Assembly (NCBI GenBank): GCA_002399735.1 | Contig: DHEF01000001.1 | Location: 1-54,830, forward strand | Reading direction: 5' to 3' | DNA: 54,830 nt | Source: Chitinophagaceae bacterium UBA4857 | Lineage (GTDB): Bacteria; Bacteroidota; Bacteroidia; Chitinophagales; Chitinophagaceae | In this document: one piece after another, positions 13,504 through 24,099 of the stretch | Layout: each line of letters begins with the position of its first letter | How positions within the stretch are numbered: position 1 is the stretch's first letter | The notes under the pieces: generated by a model | What the model saw: the letters and a program-made list of their open reading frames with translations, nothing else | The model's database searches: none | What the model was told of the DNA's origin: nothing | Translations under genes and position numbers: made by a program

Positions 13504-16500
13504 TTATTGAATTAAAGCAATATTACCATCTAATCGAATCATCTCTCCATTGCTACATTGTACCTCTACCTGGTACACATATACATCTGCTACTGGTGTT
13601 TTATTTTTGTAACTACCGTTCCACCCATATACAGCGTTGTTTGGTGGAAAATCTCTTTTATCAAAAACCAACTCACCCCAACGATTAAATATGCGTAATG
13701 ATTTTATTAAGTACAAGCCTGTTCCTCTTGGGTAAAACACATCGTTGCTGCCATCGCCATTAGGCGAAAAGGTGTTAGGCATAAACAGGTTGCCATTTAA
13801 ACACACTACTCTTACATCAATACTGGCATTGTTGCGACAACCGTTGGAATCGCTAAAGTTTACTGTATAGTTTGTATTGAACTGTGGTCCGGCAATTGGC
13901 GTAGCACAGTTGGTACAACTAAGTCCGGTAACAGGTGTCCATGCCCAGTTGGTTACACCACTGGAGTAGGTAGCAGGTATTAATACCGTGTTTCCAGCCT
14001 GCACCGTAATTTGTCCGGGCATGGTTACGGTTGGTAATGCATGTACAATAATAGGTTGTTGTACGGTAGTAGCGCAACCGCTGCTATTAGTAGCCGTAGC
14101 CTGTACATTAAAGTTGCCCGCAGTATTATAAGTTTGTATAGGTGGGTTTTGTACCACAGCCGTATTGCCATTTGGGAACGTCCATTGCCAATTAACCTGC
14201 GATGTATCGGCCACCAAAAACACGCCGGTATGTAATAATGTTTCATGAATACAGATAGCAGTATCGCCGCCTATTTCAATAATAGGGCTTTGTATTACTT
14301 TAATAGCATTAGGTATAGTAAACGAGTTGGTACAATTGCTGATGGTTTGTATGGTTAGCGATACATCGTAATTCCCTGGGCTGGTATAAGTGTGAACAGG
14401 GTGTTGTTGGTCCGATGTGTTGCCGTCACCAAAGTTCCATAAATAAGTTCGTACAGGATCGCTGAACGTAGAAGAATCGGTAAACACAACCCGACCGCTA
14501 TCGCATAATAAGGCAGGGTTAAATCCAAAGTTTACATTCGAGCCAGTTACCCTCACCGTATCTAAACCGGTAACAGGAATTAAACAGCCCGAAGGATCCT
14601 GCATAATAACCTTTGGCAAAAAGTTGCCGTGCGATTCGAAAATATGTGTAGCTATCGGCGACGTTGTAGTAGTTGTGTAGCCATCCCCAAAATCCCAAAA
14701 ATAACTTTCAATAGTAGACGAAGTAGTAAGTGATAAGTTTGTTGTTAACGGATTACAACCACTGATAGGCGTATAGTTTACTCTTGTTCCAGTAGTGTCT
14801 TCTACATGTATGTTAACAAAAGCACTATCCTGACAACCTCCCGGGCTGGTAATAGTTAATTTAACCCTGTAAGTACCGGGTGTATTGTAATAATGCACGG
14901 GGTTGGCCCGGGTAGAAGTGCCTCTGCCTGGTCCAAAATCCCATAACAGGGATCTAAAGTGTGTAGATGTATTAGTAAACTGTACTTCCAATGGTGTACA
15001 AGAGCCAATAGAATCGCTTACCGTAAAACTAGCTTGTGGCTCACGTACTGCTATATAATTTGGTCTTATAATAGAATCACGACAACCGTTGTTATCAGTA
15101 ATAACCAGCTTAACAGTATATACTCCTGCAACAGGATAACGATAAGTAGGGGAGGTTACCGTTGAGGTAACACCATTGCCAAAGTCCCATAGGCTTGTAA
15201 AACCAACAGGTGTGGTTCGGTTTACAAAACGTACAGCACCATTCGGGCAGGTTAATGTATCCACTGATGTAAAATTTGGAGTAGGGCTAGTGGTGGTAAC
15301 AACACTATTTCTGGTAATACTATCTCTGCATCCGGCGGCATCAGTAACAATCATTTTAACATTGAATGTACCTGCCTGGGCGTATGCATGTTGAAAGGGA
15401 GGGGCTGTAAAAGTTTGTATTGTACCATCTCCAAAATCAAAGGTCCACGAACGTAATGCGTTCATACCATCAGTTGTGCTATTGTCAATAAAGGTAGTTG
15501 TTAAACCTGCGCAACCATTGGTGTTGGTAGCGCTGAAATTGGCTCTTGGGCCATTTACCCTTATATAGTTATTCCTTATAACAGTATCTCTACAGCCGTT
15601 GATATCCACAGCTATGAGTGTTACTGTATATGTGCCGCTGTTCATGTAACGATGATTTACACGGCCATAATTAATTGTTCGTGTAGAACCGTCTCCAAAG
15701 TTCCAAATTAGTGTTTGGATTAAAGTTGGTGTCAAATTTAAAGGAGTAAAGAATACAAAATCTCTTTTACAAATAGATGTATTATCAGCTACAAAATCGG
15801 GCTCTTGATCTACAGTATTAATTACATGCGTAACACTATGCGAGCAACTCCCATTAGTAACAGTTAATGTAACCGTATAACGTCCTAATGCAGGGAAAAT
15901 ATGTGTTGGATTTTGTGTAGTAACAACAGGGCTGCCATCACCAAAATCCCAGGTCCAGGTAACAGGACCTACTGATTGATCGGTGAAAATAAACTCACGT
16001 CTATTATCACAATTTGCAGCATAGCTAAAACGTGCAATAGGCGGAAGTATTTCAACTACATTATTTCTTGTAATAGTTCTTTCACATCCATTATTAGTTA
16101 CGGTTAAGCTAACATTAAATAAACCAGTTTGTTGATAAGTGTGGGATGGGTTTTGTTCTGTAGATGTATTACCATCACCAAAATTCCATAACCAGGTATC
16201 AGCGGGTACCGATAGGTCTGTAAACTGTATCGGCTGAAAAGCACAGCTAATGGTAGGAGTGATAGAGAAGTCAGGTACCGGTATAGTGCCCACACGTACA
16301 GCGGACGGTATCGTTAGCGTTTCAGTGCAGCCTGTACTGGTTGTAATAGTCAGTGTAACAGTGTAAGTCCCTTGGCTATTATAAGTATGTGTAGGGGTAG
16401 CGGTTGTTGCAATAGGACTACCATCACCAAAATCCCACTGGTAAGAAGTTACAGCGTCCAGCGTAGTAATGTTAGCAACAGGGCGTATAGTGAATGGTAC

Positions 16501-17874
16501 ACAACCATTTGTAGGTAGAGAAGGAATTCTTATCACTGGTCTTTGAATACGGATATAGTTATTCTGTAGTAAAGTATCACGGCATCCATTGGTATTTGTT
16601 GTAATTAATTGTACCGCATAATTACCATAATTAGTGTATGTGTGCACAGGGTTTTGTTGATCAGAACTGCCACCATCACCAAAACTCCATTCCCATGAAA
16701 CTGCACCTGGGGTTGCATCACTAAAAGTTACAGGCAATGGCGGTGTGCAGCTAACACGTGGAGTAGCCGTAAATGCTGTAACAGGTAATGCATTTACCCT
16801 AATTTGCGAAGTAAAGGTTTCGCTGCAATTACCATAATTTGCCGTTAAGGTAACTGTATAAGTATTGGCTGCTGCGTAACTATGTGTGGGGTTGGTAGCT
16901 GTAGATGTATTGCCATCTCCAAAGTTCCACAATACCGAAACAGGGTTGGGAGTGGATGTATTTGTAAAATTTACCGGCTGGTTAGCACATATACTTGCCG
17001 GTGCAGTAAATGATGTGTTGTAGCCGCCAACTCGTATGGGTGTTGTATTACGGGCTGTATCCTGACAACCATTACTACTAAAAGCAACCAGGGTAGCAGT
17101 ATAGTTACCAGTTGTTGTATAGGTATGAGTAGGCGATGTAGCGGTAACCGGAGTACTACCATCGCCAAAAAACCATTGGTGAGTTAACGTGCCTGGGCCT
17201 GTGGATGTATTAGTAAAATTTACCGTCGCTGGTGGTTGACAAACGGTTGGTTGAGTATGGGTGAATGATGCAGTTACACCCGTTGTTACATTAATTAATG
17301 CATTACGGCTAACTACACGTGAACATCCTTTGTCATTTGTAACACGCAGCGTTACTGTAAAAACTCCGGCAGTAGTATAAGTAATGGATGGGTTCTGTGC
17401 TGTAGATGTTATCCCATTCCCAAAATCCCATTGCCAACTTGTATTTGTATTATTAATACCAGCTGTACTTAAATCGGAAAAATTAACACGTAAAGGGAAA
17501 CACCCACTTGTTACGCTGGGCTGAAAATTTACAGTTGGAGCTTCATTAACTACAATGTACCCGGTTCTGGTAAGTGTATTACTCCCATTACCATTGGTAG
17601 CAGTTAATGTTACGGTATAAGTACCTGGTGTAAAATACGAGGCCGTGGGGTTTTGTACGGTGGATGTATTGCCATTGCCAAAGTTCCAGTTCCATGATGT
17701 TGGTGAGCCTAAAGACTGGTCCTGAAAGTTTATAACAAGCGGAGAACACCCTGAAGTAATATTAGCCGTAAAATTTGCAGACGGCATTTGTGCAAAAAGC
17801 CAAAATGGGCATAGTATGAATACGCACAAAAATAACCGGCGATTCCATAAATGTGTTAGTTTGGCGTAGGGCAT
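13504..17874 (-). CDS. giant PKD-repeat surface protein with gliding-motility-associated C-terminal domain
   Basis: 1456 aa. Signal peptide in 1-29 (LCPFWLFAQ). About 15 tandem PKD-like repeats of roughly 80-90 residues follow, each with a W-x-FGDG or W-x-FGNG motif and a YTVTLT strand; in one the motif is FGPG and in the last it is FPNG. Near the C-terminus comes the type B sorting domain, starting FMPNTFSPNGDGSNDVF, with RIFNRWGELVF and YNGSYKN-like segments. This is the T9SS-dependent export and surface-attachment signal. Probable role: adhesin or cell-surface filament. Gene order with PorP (3-bp gap) implies one transcript. Confidence 0.95.
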   Translation of the reverse strand: MPYAKLTHLWNRRLFLCVFILCPFWLFAQMPSANFTANITSGCSPLVINFQDQSLGSPTSWNWNFGNGNTSTVQNPTASYFTPGTYTVTLTATNGNGSNTLTRTGYIVVNEAPTVNFQPSVTSGCFPLRVNFSDLSTAGINNTNTSWQWDFGNGITSTAQNPSITYTTAGVFTVTLRVTNDKGCSRVVSRNALINVTTGVTASFTHTQPTVCQPPATVNFTNTSTGPGTLTHQWFFGDGSTPVTATSPTHTYTTTGNYTATLVAFSSNGCQDTARNTTPIRVGGYNTSFTAPASICANQPVNFTNTSTPNPVSVLWNFGDGNTSTATNPTHSYAAANTYTVTLTANYGNCSETFTSQIRVNALPVTAFTATPRVSCTPPLPVTFSDATPGAVSWEWSFGDGGSSDQQNPVHTYTNYGNYAVQLITTNTNGCRDTLLQNNYIRIQRPVIRIPSLPTNGCVPFTIRPVANITTLDAVTSYQWDFGDGSPIATTATPTHTYNSQGTYTVTLTITTSTGCTETLTIPSAVRVGTIPVPDFSITPTISCAFQPIQFTDLSVPADTWLWNFGDGNTSTEQNPSHTYQQTGLFNVSLTVTNNGCERTITRNNVVEILPPIARFSYAANCDNRREFIFTDQSVGPVTWTWDFGDGSPVVTTQNPTHIFPALGRYTVTLTVTNGSCSHSVTHVINTVDQEPDFVADNTSICKRDFVFFTPLNLTPTLIQTLIWNFGDGSTRTINYGRVNHRYMNSGTYTVTLIAVDINGCRDTVIRNNYIRVNGPRANFSATNTNGCAGLTTTFIDNSTTDGMNALRSWTFDFGDGTIQTFTAPPFQHAYAQAGTFNVKMIVTDAAGCRDSITRNSVVTTTSPTPNFTSVDTLTCPNGAVRFVNRTTPVGFTSLWDFGNGVTSTVTSPTYRYPVAGVYTVKLVITDNNGCRDSIIRPNYIAVREPQASFTVSDSIGSCTPLEVQFTNTSTHFRSLLWDFGPGRGTSTRANPVHYYNTPGTYRVKLTITSPGGCQDSAFVNIHVEDTTGTRVNYTPISGCNPLTTNLSLTTSSTIESYFWDFGDGYTTTTTSPIATHIFESHGNFLPKVIMQDPSGCLIPVTGLDTVRVTGSNVNFGFNPALLCDSGRVVFTDSSTFSDPVRTYLWNFGDGNTSDQQHPVHTYTSPGNYDVSLTIQTISNCTNSFTIPNAIKVIQSPIIEIGGDTAICIHETLLHTGVFLVADTSQVNWQWTFPNGNTAVVQNPPIQTYNTAGNFNVQATATNSSGCATTVQQPIIVHALPTVTMPGQITVQAGNTVLIPATYSSGVTNWAWTPVTGLSCTNCATPIAGPQFNTNYTVNFSDSNGCRNNASIDVRVVCLNGNLFMPNTFSPNGDGSNDVFYPRGTGLYLIKSLRIFNRWGELVFDKRDFPPNNAVYGWNGSYKNKTPVADVYVYQVEVQCSNGEMIRLDGNIALIQ

Positions 17875-18642
17875 CAGAAATTCCTTTATTCAAATGATAT
17901 ATGGTGTCTATAACTGCAAAAACTGTTCCCTTATTGTATAACTAACGGCTTATTTCTTTATATATCTACAATAATAAGTAGTACTATTTATTATTGAAAA
18001 TGATAATGTGTAATTGCAATCATCATTTACTTTAAGACAATGTAAAAGTATACCTATTAGAGTAGATTTACTAAAATTGCTTTCAATGAAGTTTCATGAT
18101 TGTTTATAGCCCTTTTTTCTTGTCTGGTTTAATAATGTACTAATTTTGAAATAACCATGCGTACAGAAGTAATTAAAAAAGTAAGAAAAGAATAAGTTGT
18201 AATTGAGATCTTCACTTTGAAAATACTAAGAATAAAATGCCTGCAGTGTCCTATAAAAGCCATAAAACAAAATGATTCAAAATTGGTGTAGAAGGCATTT
18301 CAAAAGAAAGATAACGTCCTTTTTGAGAATACAGTAACCAATATAACTTCGCCACAAATTATTCTTTTTATTAAATCACTTTGTATAGTGTTAAATAGCA
18401 TTTTATTTATTAATATAAGTTTGAAATGATTAATAATAAGTTATTTATGTATAATAATTTTATTTATTTTATTGTTTAATCTTTTTCGTACTTTATGTAT
18501 ACTTTACTTAATTATTTGATAATTAGCGAGATGTAGTCACTTTGGTATAGTTTTTTCATTGCAGCAGTAGATGGTATTCGTTGATGTGAATACTTACTTT
18601 CCTCTTTTATAACTATAGCTGCGTAACCCTAATTTTTTTGGT
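17875..18642. other. AT-rich intergenic region between divergent genes
   Basis: 768 bp without an ORF or obvious repeat. It must hold promoters for the PKD gene leftward and the OmpA gene rightward. A TAATTTTG box occurs on the plus strand near 18141, about 500 nt from the OmpA start, without a good -33 box. No RNA gene recognised. Confidence 0.5.
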
Positions 18643-21600
18643 ATGAAAAAACATCTACTACTTGCTTTATCTTTTTCTTTACTTTTTGCTTTTAATGCTA
18701 AAACTCAGGATCTTCTTGGTTTAAGTACCGGTAATTATACGGGTGTAACCGGTATGAATTTAAATCCGGCCAGTATTGTAGATAGTCGCTTAAAATTTGA
18801 CTTAAACCTGATTGGCGTTAGCACTTATTTTTCCAACAATTATTTATCCGTAAAACGTACAGCCTTATTAGATGGCTCGTTTTTTAAAGATAAATATAAC
18901 GACTGGGCAATGGTGCGCAGAGATTTGTTGGAAGAAAATTCTCTAAGGGCTAATGAACGGGTAAACCTGCGTTTAAATACCCGTGTTATTGCGCCCATTT
19001 CATTCATGCTTTCTGCCGGTAAACGATCGGCCATTGCATTAAATATTAGTAACCGTACCGGCATGTATGTTGATAATGTAAATCAGGACTTTGCCCGTTT
19101 TGCCTATAGCAGTTTTGATGATAACAGTTTCTTCGGACGGCCCATGAATATGAATGGTGTAAGCAGCAATACACTTAACTGGTTAGATGTGGGTGTTACT
19201 TATGGTACGGTGTTAATCGACAATGGCAATCATTTTCTTAAAGGTGCTTTCACCGCAAAATATATTGGAGGTATAGCCTCCGGTTATTTTCATGCAGATG
19301 AGCTGAATGTAAATTTTAATAATAGTAACGAAGTAAATGTTACTACGCCTAATATGCAATATGGCCATGGTAATAAGCTTAGTTTAGATATGTACAAATC
19401 ACTTTCCTTAAAATCACTTCGTCCCGAAGCCGAAGGTTTTGGCTGGAATGCCGGTTTAATGTATGAGTATCGTGGTAAAATTGACAAGTTTAAATATCTC
19501 ACACCGGAATACGAAGAAAAAACAAGACGTGATTATAACAAGTATGCATTCCGTATTGGTTTTGCAATTATGGATGCAGGTAAATTAACCTTCAACAAAG
19601 GCGGCTTTAATAACGACTTTGCTATGAACGCCGTTAATTGGAATTTAAACAACCGGGTAATAAAAGATATTAATAGCATTGATACATTAATAGCCGAACA
19701 AGCTGTATTTAATACATTGGCAGATGGTTCTTATACGGTGGCATTACCTACGGCTTACAGTGCGCAGTTAGATGTACATGTGGGTCGGGGTTTTTATATA
19801 AACGCCATGACCTACCAACCCATGAAGCTGGCCGAAACCGACCGTAAAGTAAGGGTTGAGCCCGCTTATGCTATTACACCAAGGTTTGAGTCAAGGGTGT
19901 TTGGTTTTTACTTGCCAGTATCGTACAACAAGTTTGACAACTGGAATGTTGGTGCAACTTTACGTTTAGGTCCTTTATATATTGGCTCGGCTAATTTAGG
20001 GTCCTTGGTGTTTAATAAAAAAGTTCCTACAGCCGATATTCATGCAGGGCTACGCATTCCAATTGCTTATGGCAGCCCTACAAAAGTGGCGAAACTGTTT
20101 GATAGATTAAGCGAAAAACCTGCCGCTAAAGAAGTAGCTATCATTCCGGCTACAATTGTAAAAGATTCTATTATTACCAAAAGAGAAAAAGAACTGGATT
20201 CCCTAAAACTGGTATTGGCACAATTAGAAAGGCAACGTTTAATTGATTCGGTTCGCTTTTCTTACATGCAAGTGCCACAGACTACCACACCGGTACCACC
20301 TGTGAATATTACTATTAATAATTACAGCGGTAATCCTGAAAGGTCAACGGTGGTGGTGGATACCTTATTAAAACGGAATATTATTGATACCATTACCCGC
20401 AGAAGGTTAAACGATACCATCTTAGTTAAACCGGCTACTACGGTAGGTTCATTGCAAACCGAACTACAAAAACTTCAGGCCGAAAAAGATGCACAAACAG
20501 ATACATTACTTCTCTTATTAGCCGAAAAAGAGTTGCGATTAAAAGAATTAGAAGCAACACAACAACAAATAGCTGATACGGTTATTGTAGCTACTGATAC
20601 CGCAACCGGTAAAACGATTATAGTGGAAGAAGTAAAATCCGGAACAACAGAACAACCTAAAGGAAAAAAGAAAGGTTTGTTCAATATATTCCGCAAAAAC
20701 GAAAAAAAAAAGGTAAATAACGAACGAGTTGATAGCGTTCAGCAAATTAAAACAGTAGCTCCTGCAACAGCGGGAGCTACTGTATCTCGTAATACAACGC
20801 CTGACAGCGCATACAATGCATTACAACGTGAAATTGCCGCTTTACGCCAATCCATAAACATTTACCAAACACCCGCTATGCCGCCAAATAATTCGGTAGC
20901 TAGCACGACCATTGCACAAAGCCAAAATGAAGCCTTACGTAGAGAAGTGGAAGCATTAAGAAATACAATTAATAATAACCGAAACCAATCGGTAGCCACC
21001 AATTCGCAAAGTCAAAATGATGCGTTGCGTAGAGAAATTGAATCGCTGAGAAACTCCATTAACAATAACAGAATTCAACCTATAACTGTAATTACACCTA
21101 CCGATAATAACAGGCGTAGTAATCAAAGATTGGAAGACGAAATAAGTCGTCTGCGCAGCGATTTAAATATTTACAAAAGCAATACAAACACTACTCCTGT
21201 ATACGTTAGTCCGGTAATAACAACGCCAACGCAACCGGTAGTGACGCAACAAACTATTAGAGACACGGTTTATATAAGCGATACCATTCGTATTCAGGAA
21301 ACGGCCCGTATAGATACGGTACGGCTTATTGACACGGTGCAAAAACTAGTAACCCAAACAAAAGTGGTGGAAGAAAAAGTGCCACCCACGGTAATTGATA
21401 ATACCGTTGATAATCTGTTGAATTTGCAACTGGAAAAAATTTTGTTTAACGTAAACGAAATAACAGTTAGACCCGCTTATTATGCCACTTTAAATTTTAT
21501 AGCCGAAAATTTGAACAAATACCCAACACTGGCTTTAAAAATTGATGGTTATACCGATAAAACAGGCTCTGTTTCTGTAAATGAAAAATTATCAAAAGAG

Positions 21601-21759
21601 AGGGCCGAAAATGTAAAAAAATATTTACTAAATAAAAATGTACCGGCCACTAAATTGCAATTAAGCAACCATGGTCCCAACGAACCTATTGCAGAGAACA
21701 ATACAAAAACTGGACAAGCGTTAAACCGTCGGGTAGAGTTGCAGTTTGTAAAATTGTAA
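18643..21759 (+). CDS. DUF5723 / OmpA-family outer-membrane protein
   Basis: 1038 aa. Signal peptide in 1-21. Residues ~22-470 match the DUF5723 beta-barrel type (LLGLSTGNYTGVTGMNLNPASIVD start), predicted in the outer membrane. Residues ~510-910 are a long periplasmic spacer rich in Gln, Arg and Thr with repeated EALRREVEALRNTINNN and DALRREIESLRNSINNN units, likely coiled coil. The C-terminal ~120 residues are an OmpA peptidoglycan-binding domain (IDGYTDKTGS, LSKERAENVKKYL, LNRRVELQ). It probably ties the outer membrane to the cell wall. Monocistronic, with no neighbour suggesting a pathway. Confidence 0.9.
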   Translation: MKKHLLLALSFSLLFAFNAKTQDLLGLSTGNYTGVTGMNLNPASIVDSRLKFDLNLIGVSTYFSNNYLSVKRTALLDGSFFKDKYNDWAMVRRDLLEENSLRANERVNLRLNTRVIAPISFMLSAGKRSAIALNISNRTGMYVDNVNQDFARFAYSSFDDNSFFGRPMNMNGVSSNTLNWLDVGVTYGTVLIDNGNHFLKGAFTAKYIGGIASGYFHADELNVNFNNSNEVNVTTPNMQYGHGNKLSLDMYKSLSLKSLRPEAEGFGWNAGLMYEYRGKIDKFKYLTPEYEEKTRRDYNKYAFRIGFAIMDAGKLTFNKGGFNNDFAMNAVNWNLNNRVIKDINSIDTLIAEQAVFNTLADGSYTVALPTAYSAQLDVHVGRGFYINAMTYQPMKLAETDRKVRVEPAYAITPRFESRVFGFYLPVSYNKFDNWNVGATLRLGPLYIGSANLGSLVFNKKVPTADIHAGLRIPIAYGSPTKVAKLFDRLSEKPAAKEVAIIPATIVKDSIITKREKELDSLKLVLAQLERQRLIDSVRFSYMQVPQTTTPVPPVNITINNYSGNPERSTVVVDTLLKRNIIDTITRRRLNDTILVKPATTVGSLQTELQKLQAEKDAQTDTLLLLLAEKELRLKELEATQQQIADTVIVATDTATGKTIIVEEVKSGTTEQPKGKKKGLFNIFRKNEKKKVNNERVDSVQQIKTVAPATAGATVSRNTTPDSAYNALQREIAALRQSINIYQTPAMPPNNSVASTTIAQSQNEALRREVEALRNTINNNRNQSVATNSQSQNDALRREIESLRNSINNNRIQPITVITPTDNNRRSNQRLEDEISRLRSDLNIYKSNTNTTPVYVSPVITTPTQPVVTQQTIRDTVYISDTIRIQETARIDTVRLIDTVQKLVTQTKVVEEKVPPTVIDNTVDNLLNLQLEKILFNVNEITVRPAYYATLNFIAENLNKYPTLALKIDGYTDKTGSVSVNEKLSKERAENVKKYLLNKNVPATKLQLSNHGPNEPIAENNTKTGQALNRRVELQFVKL

Positions 21760-21819
21760 GATAATATTAGAAGCATCGGCAGTAGTACAAAGCCCAACTA
21801 CAGTATCCCGCTTTCCGCT

Positions 21820-21910
21820 GCAAGCCGTCATATAAGGCAGCCTAAAATAGTATTACAAACCCTACAGTACGCAAGTAAAAATTAACGGGCCTTATATGCC
21901 GTCTTTTTGC
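21820..21910. repeat. hairpin-forming intergenic repeat
   Basis: GCAAGCCGTCATATAAGGC (21820-21838) is nearly the reverse complement of the block at 21889-21910, which ends in GTCTTTTTGC. The T-run in the right arm means it could also serve as a terminator for the upstream OmpA gene. Confidence 0.5.
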
Positions 21911-21979
21911 TGCAATCGGGGCTATGGGCAACAGTATAATAAAGCCGAGCAGTTAGGTGCCTAATAGTTTTTATAAAAA

Positions 21980-22597
21980 CTATTCTTTAGGAAATAAAGG
22001 TTGATTTTTTATGGTAGCGATATGCGTAGTAATAATATCTGTTTGCCTGCTTAATAATAAAAAACAATTATAGGCACTAATATCACCATCACCGGTTGCT
22101 ATGTAGTTATTCTTCAAATCTTCGGTAGTAGTACGGGCATAGGTAATTACTTCCTTTCTTAAGCTTTTAAAATTGTTGGCTAGTAAGCTGGCATGTGGTG
22201 TAGTGTACTGTGGTAAATCCATTGCTTTTACTACCTTATGGTTAGCTATTGTTTCCACAGTTGTATGGTTATTATTATCCGGTACTTGTTCGTATTTATT
22301 ACAGGCATTTGTGTTGTCGGCCATGGTGTTTTTAAAAATCTGCCAGGTGTTTTTTTCTAACTCCAATTGTATTTGCAATAATTCGGCAATGGAAGGCTGT
22401 TGCAGGCTGGACTTAAATGTAAGTTGTGCCAGGCTCAATTTACTTACTTGTATAAATAAATTATCACGGCTTTGTTTTAAACCTGTTACAACTGTTTTTC
22501 TTTCCTTTACAGTGGTTGCCGTAGGTTTTACAGTGCCGGCTAAACCGGTTAACACCAACATGGCTAAAAGTATATATCCTTTTTTTCTTATTAACAT
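21980..22597 (-). CDS. exported DinB-like protein with degenerate metal site
   Basis: 205 aa. Signal peptide in 1-22. The rest matches the DinB/DUF664-type four-helix pattern: LKQSRDNLFIQVSKLSLAQLTFKSS, a SIAELLQIQLELEKNTW helix, and a C-terminal FLLLSRQTDIITTHIATIK helix. In the active-like family these helices carry three His ligands; here the first is Gln (LLQIQ) and the C-terminal helix keeps only one His. Most likely a non-catalytic relative. A four-helix fold is my inference from the pattern. No operon partner. Confidence 0.7.
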   Translation of the reverse strand: MLIRKKGYILLAMLVLTGLAGTVKPTATTVKERKTVVTGLKQSRDNLFIQVSKLSLAQLTFKSSLQQPSIAELLQIQLELEKNTWQIFKNTMADNTNACNKYEQVPDNNNHTTVETIANHKVVKAMDLPQYTTPHASLLANNFKSLRKEVITYARTTTEDLKNNYIATGDGDISAYNCFLLLSRQTDIITTHIATIKNQPLFPKE

Positions 22598-22945
22598 ACA
22601 GCACCAGTAAATTTAATCAATCATTAATAAAAGGTGTACAGATATTAACACGATGGTTGTTTAAAGCTACGTTATTTATACAACTTGCAATAAAACAATT
22701 TACCAATAATATAATGTGATGATTAGCTGATTAGTTAATTGAAATTAGCACCTAAAAACTTACAGTTACTTGTAATGTGTTGCGCAAATGGTGAGTAATG
22801 TTACAGGTGCACAAGTGTGCGACGCAACAAAAGTTCAATCAAGGGAGGGACGATGGCAACAAAAAATCCTTGTTTTACTCAGTATAAACCTAATTACTTA
22901 TTGTTGTATGCTTATCTTATTTTTGGGCTTTACAAAAGTTTACAC
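22598..22945. other. intergenic region upstream of NIF3 gene
   Basis: About 350 bp. Contains a low-complexity tract (22718-22745, GATTAGCTGATTAGTTAATT type), a diverged copy of the dispersed repeat (22805-22857, GTGCGACGCAAC then GGGACGATG), and a TATTTTTG box at 22918-22925 that supports the NIF3 start chosen. Confidence 0.5.
22918..22925 (+). promoter_or_regulatory. candidate -7 box for NIF3 gene
   Basis: TATTTTTG, 20 nt before the ATG at 22946. No -33 box stands out. Confidence 0.4.
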
Positions 22946-24043
22946 ATGTTAATTGCCGATATTATTACTTATTTAGAAACACTGGCTCCGCCTACATTAC
23001 AGGAAGGATATGATAACGCCGGATTAATTACTGGTAACGCTACCTGGGAATGTAGCGGGGTGATTTGCTCTTTAGATGTTACGGAAGAAGTAATACGGGA
23101 AGCTATAGCCAATAATTGCAATTTAATAGTGGCGCATCACCCAATTGTTTTCAATGGCCTAAAAAAGATAACAGGTAAAAATTATGTGGAGCGTACGGTA
23201 ATTGCGGCTATAAAAAATGATATTGCTATTTACGCCATTCATACTAATCTGGATAATACAATAACTGGTGTTAACGGCAAAATAGCCGAGTTATTGGGTT
23301 TGCAAAATGTACAAGTATTACAGCCAAAGGCAGGGCAATTGCAAAAGTTAATAACTTTTGTGCCATTACAACAAGCGGCACAAGTGCGTGATGCAATTTT
23401 TAACGCTGGCGGCGGCCAAATTAGTAATTACACCGAGTGCAGTTTTAATACTGATGGTGTGGGCACTTTTAAAGCCGGTGATGGCACTAATCCGTATGTT
23501 GGTAATGTAGGCGAGCAACACCAGGAGGCCGAAACCCGGGTGGAAATAATTTTTGCCGCCCACTTGCAACAAACAATAATTGCGGCCATGAAGGCCGCCC
23601 ATCCGTATGAAGAAGTAGCTTACGACATTATTCCACTACTTAACGAACACCGCCAAACCGGAGCCGGCTTAGTGGGAAATTTGCCCAAACCGGTACCCGA
23701 AATCGAATTTTTACAAATTTTAAAGAAAGTATTTCAGGTGCCGGTAATTAAACACACGGCACTTTTACAAAAAAATATACAAAGGGTAGCGCTTTGCGGT
23801 GGTGCAGGTAGTTTTTTGATTAACAATGCTTTACGAAATAAAGCGGATATTTTTATTACCGGTGATATGAAATACCATGAGTTTTTTGATGCCGATAACC
23901 GCCTGATTATTGCCGATATTGGCCATTATGAAAGCGAACAGTTTACCATAAACTTGCTGGCTGACAGTTTAGCCAAAAAATTTACTACCTTTGCCGTCCT
24001 TAAAACAAAAGCTAATACCAACCCTGTCCGGTATTTTTATTAA
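22946..24043 (+). CDS. NIF3-family dinuclear metal-centre protein
   Basis: 365 aa from the ATG at 22946; an upstream in-frame start at 22817 would add 43 residues that do not resemble the family and lie in repeat DNA. Metal ligands are visible in VAHHPIVFNG and near the C-terminus in GDMKYHEF and DIGHYESEQ. The middle ~110 residues form the PII-like insert of the long bacterial subtype (YqfO-like). NIF3 proteins form hexameric toroids and are proposed GTP cyclohydrolase-related or metal-chaperone-like; function unresolved. It lies 56 bp upstream of the zinc-ribbon gene, a pairing common in Bacteroidota. Confidence 0.93.
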   Translation: MLIADIITYLETLAPPTLQEGYDNAGLITGNATWECSGVICSLDVTEEVIREAIANNCNLIVAHHPIVFNGLKKITGKNYVERTVIAAIKNDIAIYAIHTNLDNTITGVNGKIAELLGLQNVQVLQPKAGQLQKLITFVPLQQAAQVRDAIFNAGGGQISNYTECSFNTDGVGTFKAGDGTNPYVGNVGEQHQEAETRVEIIFAAHLQQTIIAAMKAAHPYEEVAYDIIPLLNEHRQTGAGLVGNLPKPVPEIEFLQILKKVFQVPVIKHTALLQKNIQRVALCGGAGSFLINNALRNKADIFITGDMKYHEFFDADNRLIIADIGHYESEQFTINLLADSLAKKFTTFAVLKTKANTNPVRYFY

Positions 24044-24099
24044 TCATTTACCGCAGGAGCTAAGTTTAGTATAGTAAAAAACTCAAAACAATAATATAC

